Shown here piece by piece: positions 1 to 7,874 of a DNA stretch of 16,823 bases (within the stretch, counting starts at the first letter, position 1; every line of letters begins with the position of its first letter). The stretch spans positions 1-16,823 of the forward strand of contig JACQVT010000417.1 of the NCBI GenBank assembly GCA_016209665.1. Direction: 5' to 3'. The translations under genes were made by a program, and so were the position numbers. This DNA is from Planctomycetota bacterium. Lineage in GTDB: Bacteria; Planctomycetota; Phycisphaerae; UBA1845; PWPN01. The notes below the pieces were generated by a model. It ran no database searches. It saw nothing but the letters and a program-made list of their open reading frames with translations, and had not been told where the DNA came from.

Positions 1-2845
1 CTCGCGGGTTGACGAAGTCGGCCTGGCTGACGCCGATCAGGATGTCGGCGAACCCGTCGCCATCCACGTCGCCGGCGGCGCCGACCCAGTCGATGGTGGC
101 CTCATCGGCGGTGCCGGCGGCGTAGGGGCTGACGAAGACGATGCCCGGCAGCGCGGCGGTGCCCACGTCGCCGAGGGAGAAGAATCCGCCGCTGAGGTGC
201 GGGCCTCCGAAGACGAGGTAGGCGACGCCGCGGCGGGTCTGCTGGCCGACCGTCCGCGTCTCGTCCGGGGCGCAGATGAGCAGGTCGTCGAACCCGTCGT
301 GGTTGAAATCGCCGGCGTCGGCGATGATGGTGCCGGCGTGGCCGCCCGGCTGCGGCCCGTAGAAGACGGCCCCCGGCAACTGGCTGGTGCCGACCTGGGT
401 GACGCTGAAGACATTCTCACCGGTGAGCCGCCGACCGCCGAAGACGATCCCGATTTGGCCGCAATCCACGCCGCCGGGGCCGTCGGCCATCCGGGAGGCG
501 AATGCTACGTCCTGGAAGCCGTCGTTGTTCACGTCGCCGAGCATCGTCTGGGTTTCGCCGAACCGGTCGCCGGTGACGGTACCGCGGATCTCGATGCGGG
601 GCACGAACTCGGTGCCAAGGAGAACCCCGTCTCCGAAGTCCAGTCGGCCGAAGATGATGTAGACAATGCCGGCTTCCATGGCCGTGCCGTTATTGGCCCC
701 CGGCGCTCCGCAGAGGATGTCCTGGTGACCATCGCGGTTGAAGTCCCCCGCCCGGTTCGCGTACCCGAATTCGTCTCCAGGGTTCGCGCCGTAGATTGCA
801 CGGTCGTCGGGCACCATATCCGATCGGAAACAATCGCCGACCTTGCGTAAATCGGGGATGGACTGCACCGGCTGGGTACAGAACGTCGCGAGATCCTGGC
901 CCCAGATCAACAGAACTGCTCCCTGGTCCGCGAACGCCCCGGGCAGGGACAACAGGAACTCGGGACTCCCGTCTTTTTGGGGGATCGTCCCGCCATCACC
1001 GAGGTCCGGCATCGAGCCGAGCGCCGCACCGAAGGACTGAGTGGGGTCGGAGAACTCGCCGGTGTAGTAGCCGCCACGCAGTCGGGCTCCGATAGGGGCG
1101 GTGGCCCCTGGAACAATCGTGCGTTCCTCGAGGATGAGGGACCCCGGATCACGTTGGCCGGCGAGGGTAATATCGATCACGGTGTCTTCCAGCGGGTTCT
1201 GGCTGGTCACGTAAATCATGTAGCCTTGATTGATGGGCGTGATCTGGAAGAGGTCATTGTCGTTGGAACAGAAGTACTGGAAACCTCCGATCGTGACGAT
1301 GCCCTCCTTGACGTCGAACGCCCCGATATCATCGTTGCCGGGGTCGGCCGTCGAAAACTGATTCGGGAAGCCGTCGAAGTAGCACACGCCATCTTCGTCG
1401 CAGGGGTCGTCATCGTAGTAATCGTACATCTGTTCAACATAGGGTAGCCCAAAGAGTATCTCCGGTCTGCCATCTCCGGTCAGGTCTTCGATGTAAGAGA
1501 CAGCGACGATGCCTTCTGTCACCGGAGTCTCACTGAAGTCAGCGGCCACAGCGTACTGATCGCCACCTTCCAGGATGAAGCTGCCAACCTTTGTCCGGCC
1601 AGAGGCGAAGCCACAACCGCGGTACTCGGCGCCGAAGCTGTTGAGGAAGATGTCGCTGCCGAAGCGCAGGCCGGGCTCCCCGTAAACCAGATAGGCCGAG
1701 CCGACGTTCCCCCGCTCGTAGGGCCGCCCGAAACGGGCGACGACGATGAAATCGTCGGCTCCGTCCCCATCGAAGTCCTGCAGCGTGGTACCGGTGAAAC
1801 CGGCTCGGGCGCCGACGTCGAAGCCGATGAACCGGGCCCCGGTGGTCTGGCGGCCGACGCGGGCGAGGTCCACGGTTCCGGACGCGAACGAGGTCAGGCT
1901 GAGGGTGCCTCGGGCATAGGCGCTGATGGGGGGATTGGTGTGGTCCCACATGGTGGCCCGGACGCGGTAGGGCTCGCCATCGGCGCGCTTGGGGATGCGG
2001 GTGGCGTCGACGGTGAGGGTGAAGGTCGTGCCGGCCAGCGGGTTGAGGCACTTGTCGTCCTTGGCGCAGCCCACGACGACGCCGCCGGTGACGGCCTGGG
2101 GTAGCGTGCCGGTGCAGAGGTCGCTGATCATCTGGGCCGTCGTTGCGCTGGTGAGGTCGAGGCCGGCGAACAGGTCGTTGAGCGGATTGTCGTCGTTGTC
2201 GAGGAAGAGGATAACGTCGGCGATGACGCCGCCCTGACCGTCGTCGCGGTCGTTGCCGCAGTAGGTGATGTCGACGGTGCTGCCGTCGGCGACGCTCAGC
2301 GTGAGCGTGGGCTGTGTGACGACGATCGTGGGTGAGACGTTGCCCGGCGTGACGCCCGGTTCGAAGAGATTCAGCATGCCCGTGGCCGAGACGATCAGCT
2401 CCGGATTGATGCCGTCGCTGATGCGGGCGATGATCTGGTAGCTGCCGGTGGTCAGGCCGAAGGCGCCGGTCGCAATGGTGTAGGCGTTGGTGGGATCGTC
2501 CTCGCTGATGCCGGTGACCAGGGGGATTTCGTTTCCGTTGTTGGGGGTCGCGTCGGGGTCGAGCAGCAGTGTGATACGGGCGTCGTTGTCGGGGTCGCTG
2601 TCGACCCAGGTGACGAGCACGTTGTCGCCGATCTCGGCCTGGACGTCGCCGAGAGGGGCGGTGAACCGCAAAGTGGGGGCCACGTTTCCGCCGACACCGC
2701 CGGTGGTGGTCCCGCCGAGGCTGCCGGTGGTCGGGATGATGCTTGTGGTGTTGAAGCACCCCTGACCGATCAGCAACGGCACGGAGGCGATCAGGCCGGA
2801 TAGGGCCAGGACGACAAGGCGACGGGTGCCGGGATGTCCACGCAT
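1..2845 (-). CDS. Large exported FG-GAP repeat protein (5' 948 codons, runs off left edge)
   Basis: One reading frame stays open from an ATG at 2845 to the window edge, so the C-terminus is missing. Residues 1-30 form a signal peptide: Arg at 3, 8 and 9, a hydrophobic run at 10-26, then Gly-Gln-Gly-Cys30. This is lipoprotein-like but lacks the usual Leu at -3. Residues about 50-330 look like cadherin/Ig-type modules, with repeated 'VDSDPDND'-like acidic loops. After that come calcium-binding FG-GAP/integrin-alpha motifs: DFDGDG (357), DLTGDG (454), DFNRDG (701), DVNNDG (771), DFNHDG (846) and DVDGDG (926), most followed by hydrophobic 'DILIGV'-type strands. FG-GAP repeats usually fold into a beta-propeller, and a surface or extracellular adhesive or structural role is likely. 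The minus strand has AAGGA seven bases before the ATG. The substrate or partner is unknown. Confidence 0.88.
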   Translation of the reverse strand, partial: MRGHPGTRRLVVLALSGLIASVPLLIGQGCFNTTSIIPTTGSLGGTTTGGVGGNVAPTLRFTAPLGDVQAEIGDNVLVTWVDSDPDNDARITLLLDPDATPNNGNEIPLVTGISEDDPTNAYTIATGAFGLTTGSYQIIARISDGINPELIVSATGMLNLFEPGVTPGNVSPTIVVTQPTLTLSVADGSTVDITYCGNDRDDGQGGVIADVILFLDNDDNPLNDLFAGLDLTSATTAQMISDLCTGTLPQAVTGGVVVGCAKDDKCLNPLAGTTFTLTVDATRIPKRADGEPYRVRATMWDHTNPPISAYARGTLSLTSFASGTVDLARVGRQTTGARFIGFDVGARAGFTGTTLQDFDGDGADDFIVVARFGRPYERGNVGSAYLVYGEPGLRFGSDIFLNSFGAEYRGCGFASGRTKVGSFILEGGDQYAVAADFSETPVTEGIVAVSYIEDLTGDGRPEILFGLPYVEQMYDYYDDDPCDEDGVCYFDGFPNQFSTADPGNDDIGAFDVKEGIVTIGGFQYFCSNDNDLFQITPINQGYMIYVTSQNPLEDTVIDITLAGQRDPGSLILEERTIVPGATAPIGARLRGGYYTGEFSDPTQSFGAALGSMPDLGDGGTIPQKDGSPEFLLSLPGAFADQGAVLLIWGQDLATFCTQPVQSIPDLRKVGDCFRSDMVPDDRAIYGANPGDEFGYANRAGDFNRDGHQDILCGAPGANNGTAMEAGIVYIIFGRLDFGDGVLLGTEFVPRIEIRGTVTGDRFGETQTMLGDVNNDGFQDVAFASRMADGPGGVDCGQIGIVFGGRRLTGENVFSVTQVGTSQLPGAVFYGPQPGGHAGTIIADAGDFNHDGFDDLLICAPDETRTVGQQTRRGVAYLVFGGPHLSGGFFSLGDVGTAALPGIVFVSPYAAGTADEATIDWVGAAGDVDGDGFADILIGVSQADFVNPR

Positions 2846-3211
2846 AGGGTTGTCCTTATCCTAACGGCTGGTCACCGCGAGTGTTAAGGCTGGATGAGTC
2901 TCCTCGCTGCGCTCGTCGCGGGCCCGAGGTTGGCCCCGCCCGCGGGGCATTGAGGCCAGCCATCCCGGGAGCGCGGATTCGGGTCGGAGCCTGATGGCAC
3001 GCCCTGCCTTGCCTCCCGCCGAGTGCGCCATTCTAAAGTGGTCCCAGAAGTCCGGTCAAGGCCGGGTCGGGGGGCGCCCCGGCGGGTCTCGCCAAAGGCG
3101 GACAGAGTCCCCCGGCTTTGCTTGTGCCTGGGGTGGAGAAGAAGCAAGGCGGGCGCGGATGCCCGCCCCCCAACGGGCGGCCGTGCCCGACGCAAACCAC
3201 CGGTGACCTTC
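2846..3211. other. Hairpin-rich intergenic spacer, no gene seen
   Basis: This 366-base stretch lies between the FG-GAP gene and the end of rpe. Short open frames on both strands have no recognisable protein pattern. It contains several G+C-rich inverted repeats, including CCCCGC/GCGGGG at 2934-2947 and the terminator candidate at 3148-3167. Nothing else is supported. Confidence 0.6.
3135..3167 (-). terminator. Probable terminator after rpe
   Basis: GGCGGGC (3148-3154) and GCCCGCC (3161-3167) form a perfect 7-bp stem with a 6-base loop. Read on the minus strand, the stem starts 44 bases after the rpe stop codon and is followed by a T/C-rich tract (TTGCTTCTTCTCC). The T run is broken, so termination may be inefficient. 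Confidence 0.5.
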
Positions 3212-3910
3212 TCAGCGGGTTAGCCGGGCAGCCTCGGCCAGACGCTGGAGTTCGTGCATGGCGGCGACCGGATCGGGCTGGCCGAAGATGGCTGATCCCG
3301 CCACGAAGGTGTCGGCCCCGGCAGCCGCACAACGGCCGATCGTGGCCGGACCGATGCCGCCGTCGATTTCCAGCCGCTGGTCGGGCCGAAGCATGGGCCG
3401 CAGCTCCGCCAGCTTAGCCAGGGCGTCCTCGGTGAACTTCTGCCCGCCGAAGCCCGGCCAGACGCTCATGACCAGCACCAGGTCCACCGCGGCCACGACC
3501 CCGGCGACCGCCGAGACCCGCGTGCCGGGGTTCAGGCTGACGCCCACTCGGGCTCCGACGGCCCGGACGTGGTCGATAACTCGCATCGGCTGGTCCGTCA
3601 CCTCGATGTGGAACGTCAGCAGATCGGCCCCGGCCTTGACGAACGGCTCGGCGTACTTCAGCGGGTCGGTGATCATCAGGTGGGTGTCGAAAAACAGCTT
3701 GGAGGCCGGTCGCAGCTTCTCGACCACCGGCACCCCGAAGCTGATGTTGGGCACGAAGTGGCCGTCCATCACGTCCAGGTGCAGGACCTCCGCCCCGGCG
3801 GCCTCCACCTTCGCCACGTCGTCGGCGAGCCGGGCGAAGTCCGCCGACAGCAGCGACGGCGCCATGCGCATGCGGGGCTGAGCGAGTAGGAAATCGCGGT
3901 GTATGCCCAT
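3212..3910 (-). CDS. rpe: Ribulose-phosphate 3-epimerase
   Basis: Interconverts D-ribulose 5-phosphate and D-xylulose 5-phosphate in the pentose phosphate pathway (cytoplasmic TIM barrel). From the ATG at 3910 the protein has 232 residues, within the family range. Visible signatures are MAPSLLSADFARL (16-28), HLDVMDGHFVPN with metal ligands His44 and Asp46, DTHLM with His77, WPGFGGQKF (151-159) and EIDGGI with Asp183. The ATG at 3910 overlaps the preceding gene's TGA by one base (TGATG) and has AAAGGGA just upstream. A second ATG at 3871 (MRMAPSLL) matches the usual family start and would leave a 13-residue leader outside the protein. The arrangement implies that rpe is translated from the mRNA of the ATPase/TOPRIM-like cassette, unless it has an internal promoter. 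An open frame continues upstream to 4003, but it overlaps the neighbour and is unlikely to be used. Confidence 0.96.
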   Translation of the reverse strand: MGIHRDFLLAQPRMRMAPSLLSADFARLADDVAKVEAAGAEVLHLDVMDGHFVPNISFGVPVVEKLRPASKLFFDTHLMITDPLKYAEPFVKAGADLLTFHIEVTDQPMRVIDHVRAVGARVGVSLNPGTRVSAVAGVVAAVDLVLVMSVWPGFGGQKFTEDALAKLAELRPMLRPDQRLEIDGGIGPATIGRCAAAGADTFVAGSAIFGQPDPVAAMHELQRLAEAARLTR

Positions 3911-4515
3911 CAGTCCCTTTCGTTTGGCACAGGACAGTCGTCTCGTATGGCCGCCTGCCGGCAATCGTCGTAGAACGTCGCGAATGACGGGTGCTCGAGC
4001 CATGCCTTCATCGTGGAACGTGATGCTCTTCGCACGAACGCCGCCACGGCTCCTCGGAAGTCGCGATCATCCCCCGCGATACGCTCAAGGCGGGACTTTA
4101 CAAACCTGGTGAAGTCCTGCCTCTCATTAGGCACGTCCGTGGGTAAGCAATCCAGATATTCGCACAGGTAGCCCCTGTCTAACCCCATCCAGTGCTCGAC
4201 GTCTCGATCACAGACACCACACACCAAGAGGCCTTCGGCTTCCGCTGGGTAGCGCCGGATCTCTGTGTTAATGACGGTCTTGGTACTGTGGGTATCGCCG
4301 TCCGTAAGGCGAATGAGCAGATCGCCCCCGGCAGCCTGGAACTCCCGCCAAATCAGGTCTGCGTCCTTCCGCCTCGTGTAGGTTCCTCGCTGCCGCAGGA
4401 CTGGCCGGTCAGTATAATCAAGAAGCTCGGCGTCACAACCGAGTCGATCTCTAAGGCCTTCCAGGAACCCGATGTCGTTTGGGCCTTGACCAACCAAAAT
4501 GATCTTGCGGATCAC
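3910..4515 (-). CDS. TOPRIM-like (DUF4276-like) partner of the upstream ATPase
   Basis: 201 residues with a GTG start. The GTG overlaps the ATPase stop (GTGA, 4512-4515), so the two proteins are probably made together. The N-terminus, IILVGQGPNDIGFLEGL (5-21), has the spacing of the TOPRIM 'VEGxTDxxFL' motif, but Gln10 sits where the catalytic Glu is usual. An acidic TDGDT follows at 71-75 and CDRDVEHWM at 102-110; the latter resembles the 'REIExW' segment of DUF4276-type proteins. A TOPRIM fold would predict a metal-dependent nuclease or nucleotide-processing activity controlled by the ATPase. This assignment rests on motif reading and gene order, not on a database match. G+C is lower than in pgk. 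Other possibilities are an inactive TOPRIM relative or an unrelated small ATPase partner. Confidence 0.6.
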   Translation of the reverse strand: MIRKIILVGQGPNDIGFLEGLRDRLGCDAELLDYTDRPVLRQRGTYTRRKDADLIWREFQAAGGDLLIRLTDGDTHSTKTVINTEIRRYPAEAEGLLVCGVCDRDVEHWMGLDRGYLCEYLDCLPTDVPNERQDFTRFVKSRLERIAGDDRDFRGAVAAFVRRASRSTMKAWLEHPSFATFYDDCRQAAIRDDCPVPNERD

Positions 4516-5747
4516 TCGAACAAGTCCTTGTAGTACAGTTCCCCGAGAGAGAAATCGTCCCGATAAGCGGCTATCCGGTCTCGAAAGAGCGTGAGAGGTT
4601 TTGCCGTTGTGACCCCGCCTTCTTTCTTGAGCTTGGTAACGCTCTCTAGATCACGGTCAAACAGGTCTACGAAGTAAGGGCTGTGGGAAGTGAATATGAA
4701 TTGGGCTTGAGGAGCGACGGCGGCAAGATCTTCCCATATTGCCCTGAGTTCGCCCCGGTACAAGCTGTTCTCCGGCTCTTCAACCATGATGAAGGGTGGA
4801 GGCCAGCCTGGAAGCGCTTCGGTGGTCAGTTCGGCCATGATGAAGAGCAAGGCTAGAGCAAGAATGGACAGTGTCCCATCGGACATGCTGTCCCAACTGG
4901 CCTGAGTCTTGTCTTTTAGTATTACATATGGTATCGGTCTGCCATCAGGGCTTGGCCAGAAGTTGATTGAATCCAGGTCAGGTTCAATTCTCTCCACATA
5001 CTTCACTAGTCGCCGATAACTGGGCTCGTTTTCGTTTTTTAGCCGGTGGAGTACGAAAGGCAAGTTCTGGCCGTGTTTATACAGGCCCCCGTGGCCACCC
5101 GGTGAGTAGGGTTGGTCGCTACGAGTCCAGTCATAGCGAATCAGAGCCGGCGATAGGGAGTACCAGGCGAAGCTCGAGAGAAAGCGCTTAAACAGGATGA
5201 TCCTTGGATCAGCCTCGTGTTCTTGGAGCTTCGAGAGCATGCTTCCCGCCTCAGGGGCGTTGACAAACGTCACCGGAGGTGCCCACGGGCTACCGCCCTC
5301 ACGCAACCTTGGATGCGCCAGGGTTTCTGCAGAATGCCCGTCCGATCTCAATAGATCTGCGGGGCTTTCCCCTGGAGTCACCACTTTCAGGCTCTCGTGG
5401 ACCGTACGTGGGCCGACGGCGCTCGAGACCCGAGTTGTGCGAGGATCGGGCATTTCGACGTGAACGGAGTACTCGAGGGTGATCTTTCCTTCTTCCCAGG
5501 GCAACTCGCACGCACAATCGAATTCCGCGACCCGAGGCTTGTAGCCGCGGTGCAGGAAGCCCATGAGTCCGCCGGGCAGTGGAATCTTATCATAATCCAG
5601 AAAGGAACTCTGGCCCAGGAAAGACAGGGCTTGGCACAGATTGCTCTTTCCCGAGTTGTTACGTCCGACGAGCAAGTGTCGGCGCGTGAACTGAATCTCG
5701 AAGTTGAGGAAGCTCTTGAAATTGTGGACTCGGAAGCTCTTCAACAT
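4512..5747 (-). CDS. AAA/ABC-type ATPase (OLD/AbiL/PARIS-like, AAA_15/AAA_21 family)
   Basis: 411 residues from the ATG at 5747, which has GGGAG seven bases upstream. The frame stays open to 6074, but that extension is low-complexity antisense of pgk. The N-terminus (MLKSFRVHNFKSFLNFEIQF) is typical of SMC/RecF-like 'AAA' ATPases. Walker A is GRNNSGKS (28-35), the signature loop SDGTLS is at 289-294, Walker B MVEEPEN ends with Glu323-Glu324-Pro-Glu-Asn, and the switch histidine is His355 in FTSHSP. All parts needed for ATP hydrolysis are present. Proteins of this kind act with TOPRIM partners in split OLD-type phage-defence systems (PARIS and AbiL are known examples). The role here is inferred from the pairing with the next gene. 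A hand count of 4921-5040 gives about 45% G+C, against about 72% for 6181-6240 in pgk, which suggests acquired DNA. Confidence 0.85.
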   Translation of the reverse strand: MLKSFRVHNFKSFLNFEIQFTRRHLLVGRNNSGKSNLCQALSFLGQSSFLDYDKIPLPGGLMGFLHRGYKPRVAEFDCACELPWEEGKITLEYSVHVEMPDPRTTRVSSAVGPRTVHESLKVVTPGESPADLLRSDGHSAETLAHPRLREGGSPWAPPVTFVNAPEAGSMLSKLQEHEADPRIILFKRFLSSFAWYSLSPALIRYDWTRSDQPYSPGGHGGLYKHGQNLPFVLHRLKNENEPSYRRLVKYVERIEPDLDSINFWPSPDGRPIPYVILKDKTQASWDSMSDGTLSILALALLFIMAELTTEALPGWPPPFIMVEEPENSLYRGELRAIWEDLAAVAPQAQFIFTSHSPYFVDLFDRDLESVTKLKKEGGVTTAKPLTLFRDRIAAYRDDFSLGELYYKDLFE

Positions 5748-5777
5748 GGGCAGTCTCCCACACCAGACCAGCGTTCC

Positions 5778-5806
5778 ATCATAGGGAGTCGGCCCTCTGC
5801 CGTCGA
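5778..5806 (-). promoter_or_regulatory. Candidate promoter for the ATPase cassette
   Basis: On the minus strand TCGACG (5801-5806) and TATGAT (5778-5783) are separated by 17 bases, with 4/6 and 5/6 matches to the sigma-70 hexamers. Transcription would start about 25 bases before the ATPase ATG, leaving room for its ribosome-binding site. This implies expression independent of pgk. Confidence 0.5.
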
Positions 5807-5862
5807 GCGAGGGCGGGGACCACGAACTCAGGTTTGGCGCCCGCAGACCGAATGCCGGCGAA

Positions 5863-7101
5863 TCACTTGTTGTCCAGCACCTCGACGGCCTTGAAGGGTT
5901 TGCCCTCCATGAATTCGAGGCTGGCGCCGCCGCCGGTGCTGACGTGGCTGACCTTTTCGCTGAGGCCGGCCTTCTCGATGGCCGAGGCGCTGTCGCCGCC
6001 GCCGATGACGGTGATGGCGCCCTTGGCGGTGGCGTCGACGAGGGCCTGGGCGATTTCGTTGGTGCCCTTGTCAAAGGGCGGTACCTCGAACACGCCCATC
6101 GGACCGTTCCAGGCGATGGTCCTGGCGGCGGCGATGATCTTCTTGTATTCGGCGGTGGTCTTGGGCCCGATGTCGAAGCCCTGCACGCCGTCGGGGATGT
6201 CGCCCTCGATCACCTGGGTCGCCGCCCCGGCCTTGAGTTCCTTGGCTGCCACGACATCCGCCGGCAGCTTGAGCTTGGCCCCGCCGAGCTGGAGCAGCCG
6301 CTTGGCCTCTTCGACCTTGTCGGGCTCGACGAGGCTGCCGCCGGTTTTGCGGCCCTGGGCGAGCATGAAAGTATAGTTCATGGCCCCGCCGATGAGCACG
6401 GTGTCGCACTTGCCGAGCAGGGCCTCGATGACCCCGATCTTGTCGGAGACCTTTTTGCCGCCCAGGATGGCGACGAACGGCCGCTTGGGCGAGTTCAGGG
6501 CGTCGCCGAGGTATTGCAGCTCCTTTTCGACCAGGAAGCCGACGACGCGGGGCTTGCCCGTCATCTGCTGCGGGACGGTCAGCATACTGGCGTTGTCGCG
6601 GTGGCAGGTGCCGAAGGCGTCGTTGACGTACACGTCGCCGAACGCGGCGAGTTGCCCGGCGAAGGCTTCCTTCTTGGCCTTGAGGGCCGGGTCTTCTTTG
6701 GCCTTCTTGTCCTTGATCTGCTCGGCTTCGTAGAAGCGGACGTTTTCGAGCATCAGCACCTCGCCGTCCTTGAGGGCGGCAACGGCTTTCTCGGCCTCGG
6801 GGCCGACGGCCTCGGGCGAGAACCGGACCGGCTTGCCGAGCAACTGGGCCAGCCGATCGGCCGCCGGCTTGATGGTATACGGCGCGTCGGTGGCGCGGTC
6901 CTTGCCCTCCGGGCGGCCCAGGTGGCTCATCAGGATGAGCCGGCCGCCGTTCTTGATCACGTGCTGGATGCTCGGCAGGGCCTTCGCGATGCGGTTGTCG
7001 TCCGTGATGTTGCCCTTGTCGTCCTGCGGGACGTTGAAGTCCACCCGCATGAGCACCCGCTTGCCCCGCACGTCCACGTCTGCGATCGTTTTCTTGGCCA
7101 T
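5863..7101 (-). CDS. pgk: Phosphoglycerate kinase
   Basis: Transfers the acyl phosphate of 1,3-bisphosphoglycerate to ADP (lower glycolysis; reverse in gluconeogenesis). The 412 residues are slightly longer than the usual 390-400; part of the excess is a charged Lys-rich insert at about 127-147. Diagnostic motifs are RVDFNVP (19-25), SHLGRP (59-64), ENVRFY (119-124), NDAFGTCHR (160-168), GGKKVSDKIGVI (214-225), WNGPMGVFE and GGGDSASA near the C-terminus, and a STGGGASLEF segment. All substrate- and nucleotide-binding elements appear intact. It shares orientation with gap and rpe but is separated from each by accessory genes. The ATG at 7101 has only a weak AGGGG-like ribosome site. Confidence 0.98.
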   Translation of the reverse strand: MAKKTIADVDVRGKRVLMRVDFNVPQDDKGNITDDNRIAKALPSIQHVIKNGGRLILMSHLGRPEGKDRATDAPYTIKPAADRLAQLLGKPVRFSPEAVGPEAEKAVAALKDGEVLMLENVRFYEAEQIKDKKAKEDPALKAKKEAFAGQLAAFGDVYVNDAFGTCHRDNASMLTVPQQMTGKPRVVGFLVEKELQYLGDALNSPKRPFVAILGGKKVSDKIGVIEALLGKCDTVLIGGAMNYTFMLAQGRKTGGSLVEPDKVEEAKRLLQLGGAKLKLPADVVAAKELKAGAATQVIEGDIPDGVQGFDIGPKTTAEYKKIIAAARTIAWNGPMGVFEVPPFDKGTNEIAQALVDATAKGAITVIGGGDSASAIEKAGLSEKVSHVSTGGGASLEFMEGKPFKAVEVLDNK

Positions 7102-7195
7102 CTGGTGTCGCCCCTGTGATGTCCGCGGGCCGGATGCCCGTGGTGTCCGGTGGTGAATCCTGCTCCACGGTCGGCCGTGAAGCCGCTGTCAGACT

Positions 7196-7224
7196 TCTGT
7201 ACCCGATGGGGTGGGTTTCGTCAA
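7196..7224 (-). promoter_or_regulatory. Weak candidate promoter for pgk
   Basis: TTGACG (7219-7224) lies 17 bases from TACAGA (7196-7201) on the minus strand. The -35 is good (5/6), the -10 poor (3/6). The leader would be about 85-90 bases. Confidence 0.3.
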
Positions 7225-7301
7225 TGGCGGCAATGGTTTTGACCACGCCGGTCGGGTAGAATGGGGCCGGTGGCGCCGAGTATCCGCCCGAGGTGACCGG
7301 C

Positions 7302-7874
7302 ATGGGTACGTGCCACACATCCTGCAGAATCGAAAACACGGTTGATCGGACTCGGGCTGCCCGCATCCCCAAGCTGCTGGTCGATACCGGCAGTGAGTAC
7401 ACCTGGGTCCCCGAAAAGATGCTGGAACACATCGGCATCGACCGCGAGAAGAAAGACGTGGCTTTCGTGATCGCCAACGGTCAGCAGGTCACGCGGAGCA
7501 TCGGGTTCGCCATCATTCGGGTCGCCGGTTATTTCACTATCGACGAAGTGGTCTTCGCGGAGCGAGGCGATCTTCTGCTGCTGGGCGCCCGAACGCTGGA
7601 GGGGATGAATCTCACCGTCGGTCGTCGTCCAAGAAGCCCACTCACGACCGGCCCACCCCCGGCTGTCGCCGCGGAGGCGGTACGATGCAACGAAGCTGCT
7701 GGGAGAATTACGCGCCGGACGCCTCACGCCGGATCGTTTCCAGCAAGTTTCGCGTCCCATGCCGGTCGCACCAATGATGGAGATACGTCTCGTCGAGCCT
7801 GTCGGCCTGGACGGACAAGACATGACGCACGTCCTCCAGATCCTTGCGGCGTCGCCATCTCAGCTTGCCGATGA
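7302..7874 (+). CDS. Retropepsin-like aspartic protease, 3' end runs into neighbour
   Basis: The ATG at 7302 is preceded by GAGGTG at a good distance; a GTG at 7293 is less likely. Residues about 1-108 match the clan AA single-domain aspartic protease pattern: KLLVDTGSEYTWVP with the catalytic DTGS at 28-31, then IANGQQVTRSIGFAIIRV, a FTIDEVVFAE strand and the second-half LLLLGARTLEGMNLTV. Such proteins are usually about 120-130 residues and act as dimers. Here the frame continues to 190 residues. The last ~65 residues are Arg/Pro/Gly-rich, lie antisense to the 3' end of the nucleotidyltransferase-like gene and show no domain. The original stop was probably lost or shifted. No partner gene or substrate can be named. 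Confidence 0.72.
   Translation: MGTCHTSCRIENTVDRTRAARIPKLLVDTGSEYTWVPEKMLEHIGIDREKKDVAFVIANGQQVTRSIGFAIIRVAGYFTIDEVVFAERGDLLLLGARTLEGMNLTVGRRPRSPLTTGPPPAVAAEAVRCNEAAGRITRRTPHAGSFPASFASHAGRTNDGDTSRRACRPGRTRHDARPPDPCGVAISACR

Noticed and set aside
1539..2759. 406-codon minus-strand open frame rich in Arg, His and Pro
   Set aside because: It is a frame shadow of the FG-GAP protein, whose own frame shows repeated calcium-binding motifs throughout.
2858..2887. Promoter-like TTAACA-18-TAGGAT upstream of the FG-GAP gene
   Set aside because: Transcription would start inside or after the AAGGA ribosome site, so the two signals conflict; the match alone is weak.
5944..7477. Long open frames on both strands over pgk (391 and 468 codons)
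   Set aside because: pgk motifs are complete in the chosen frame; the others are compositional shadows without domains.
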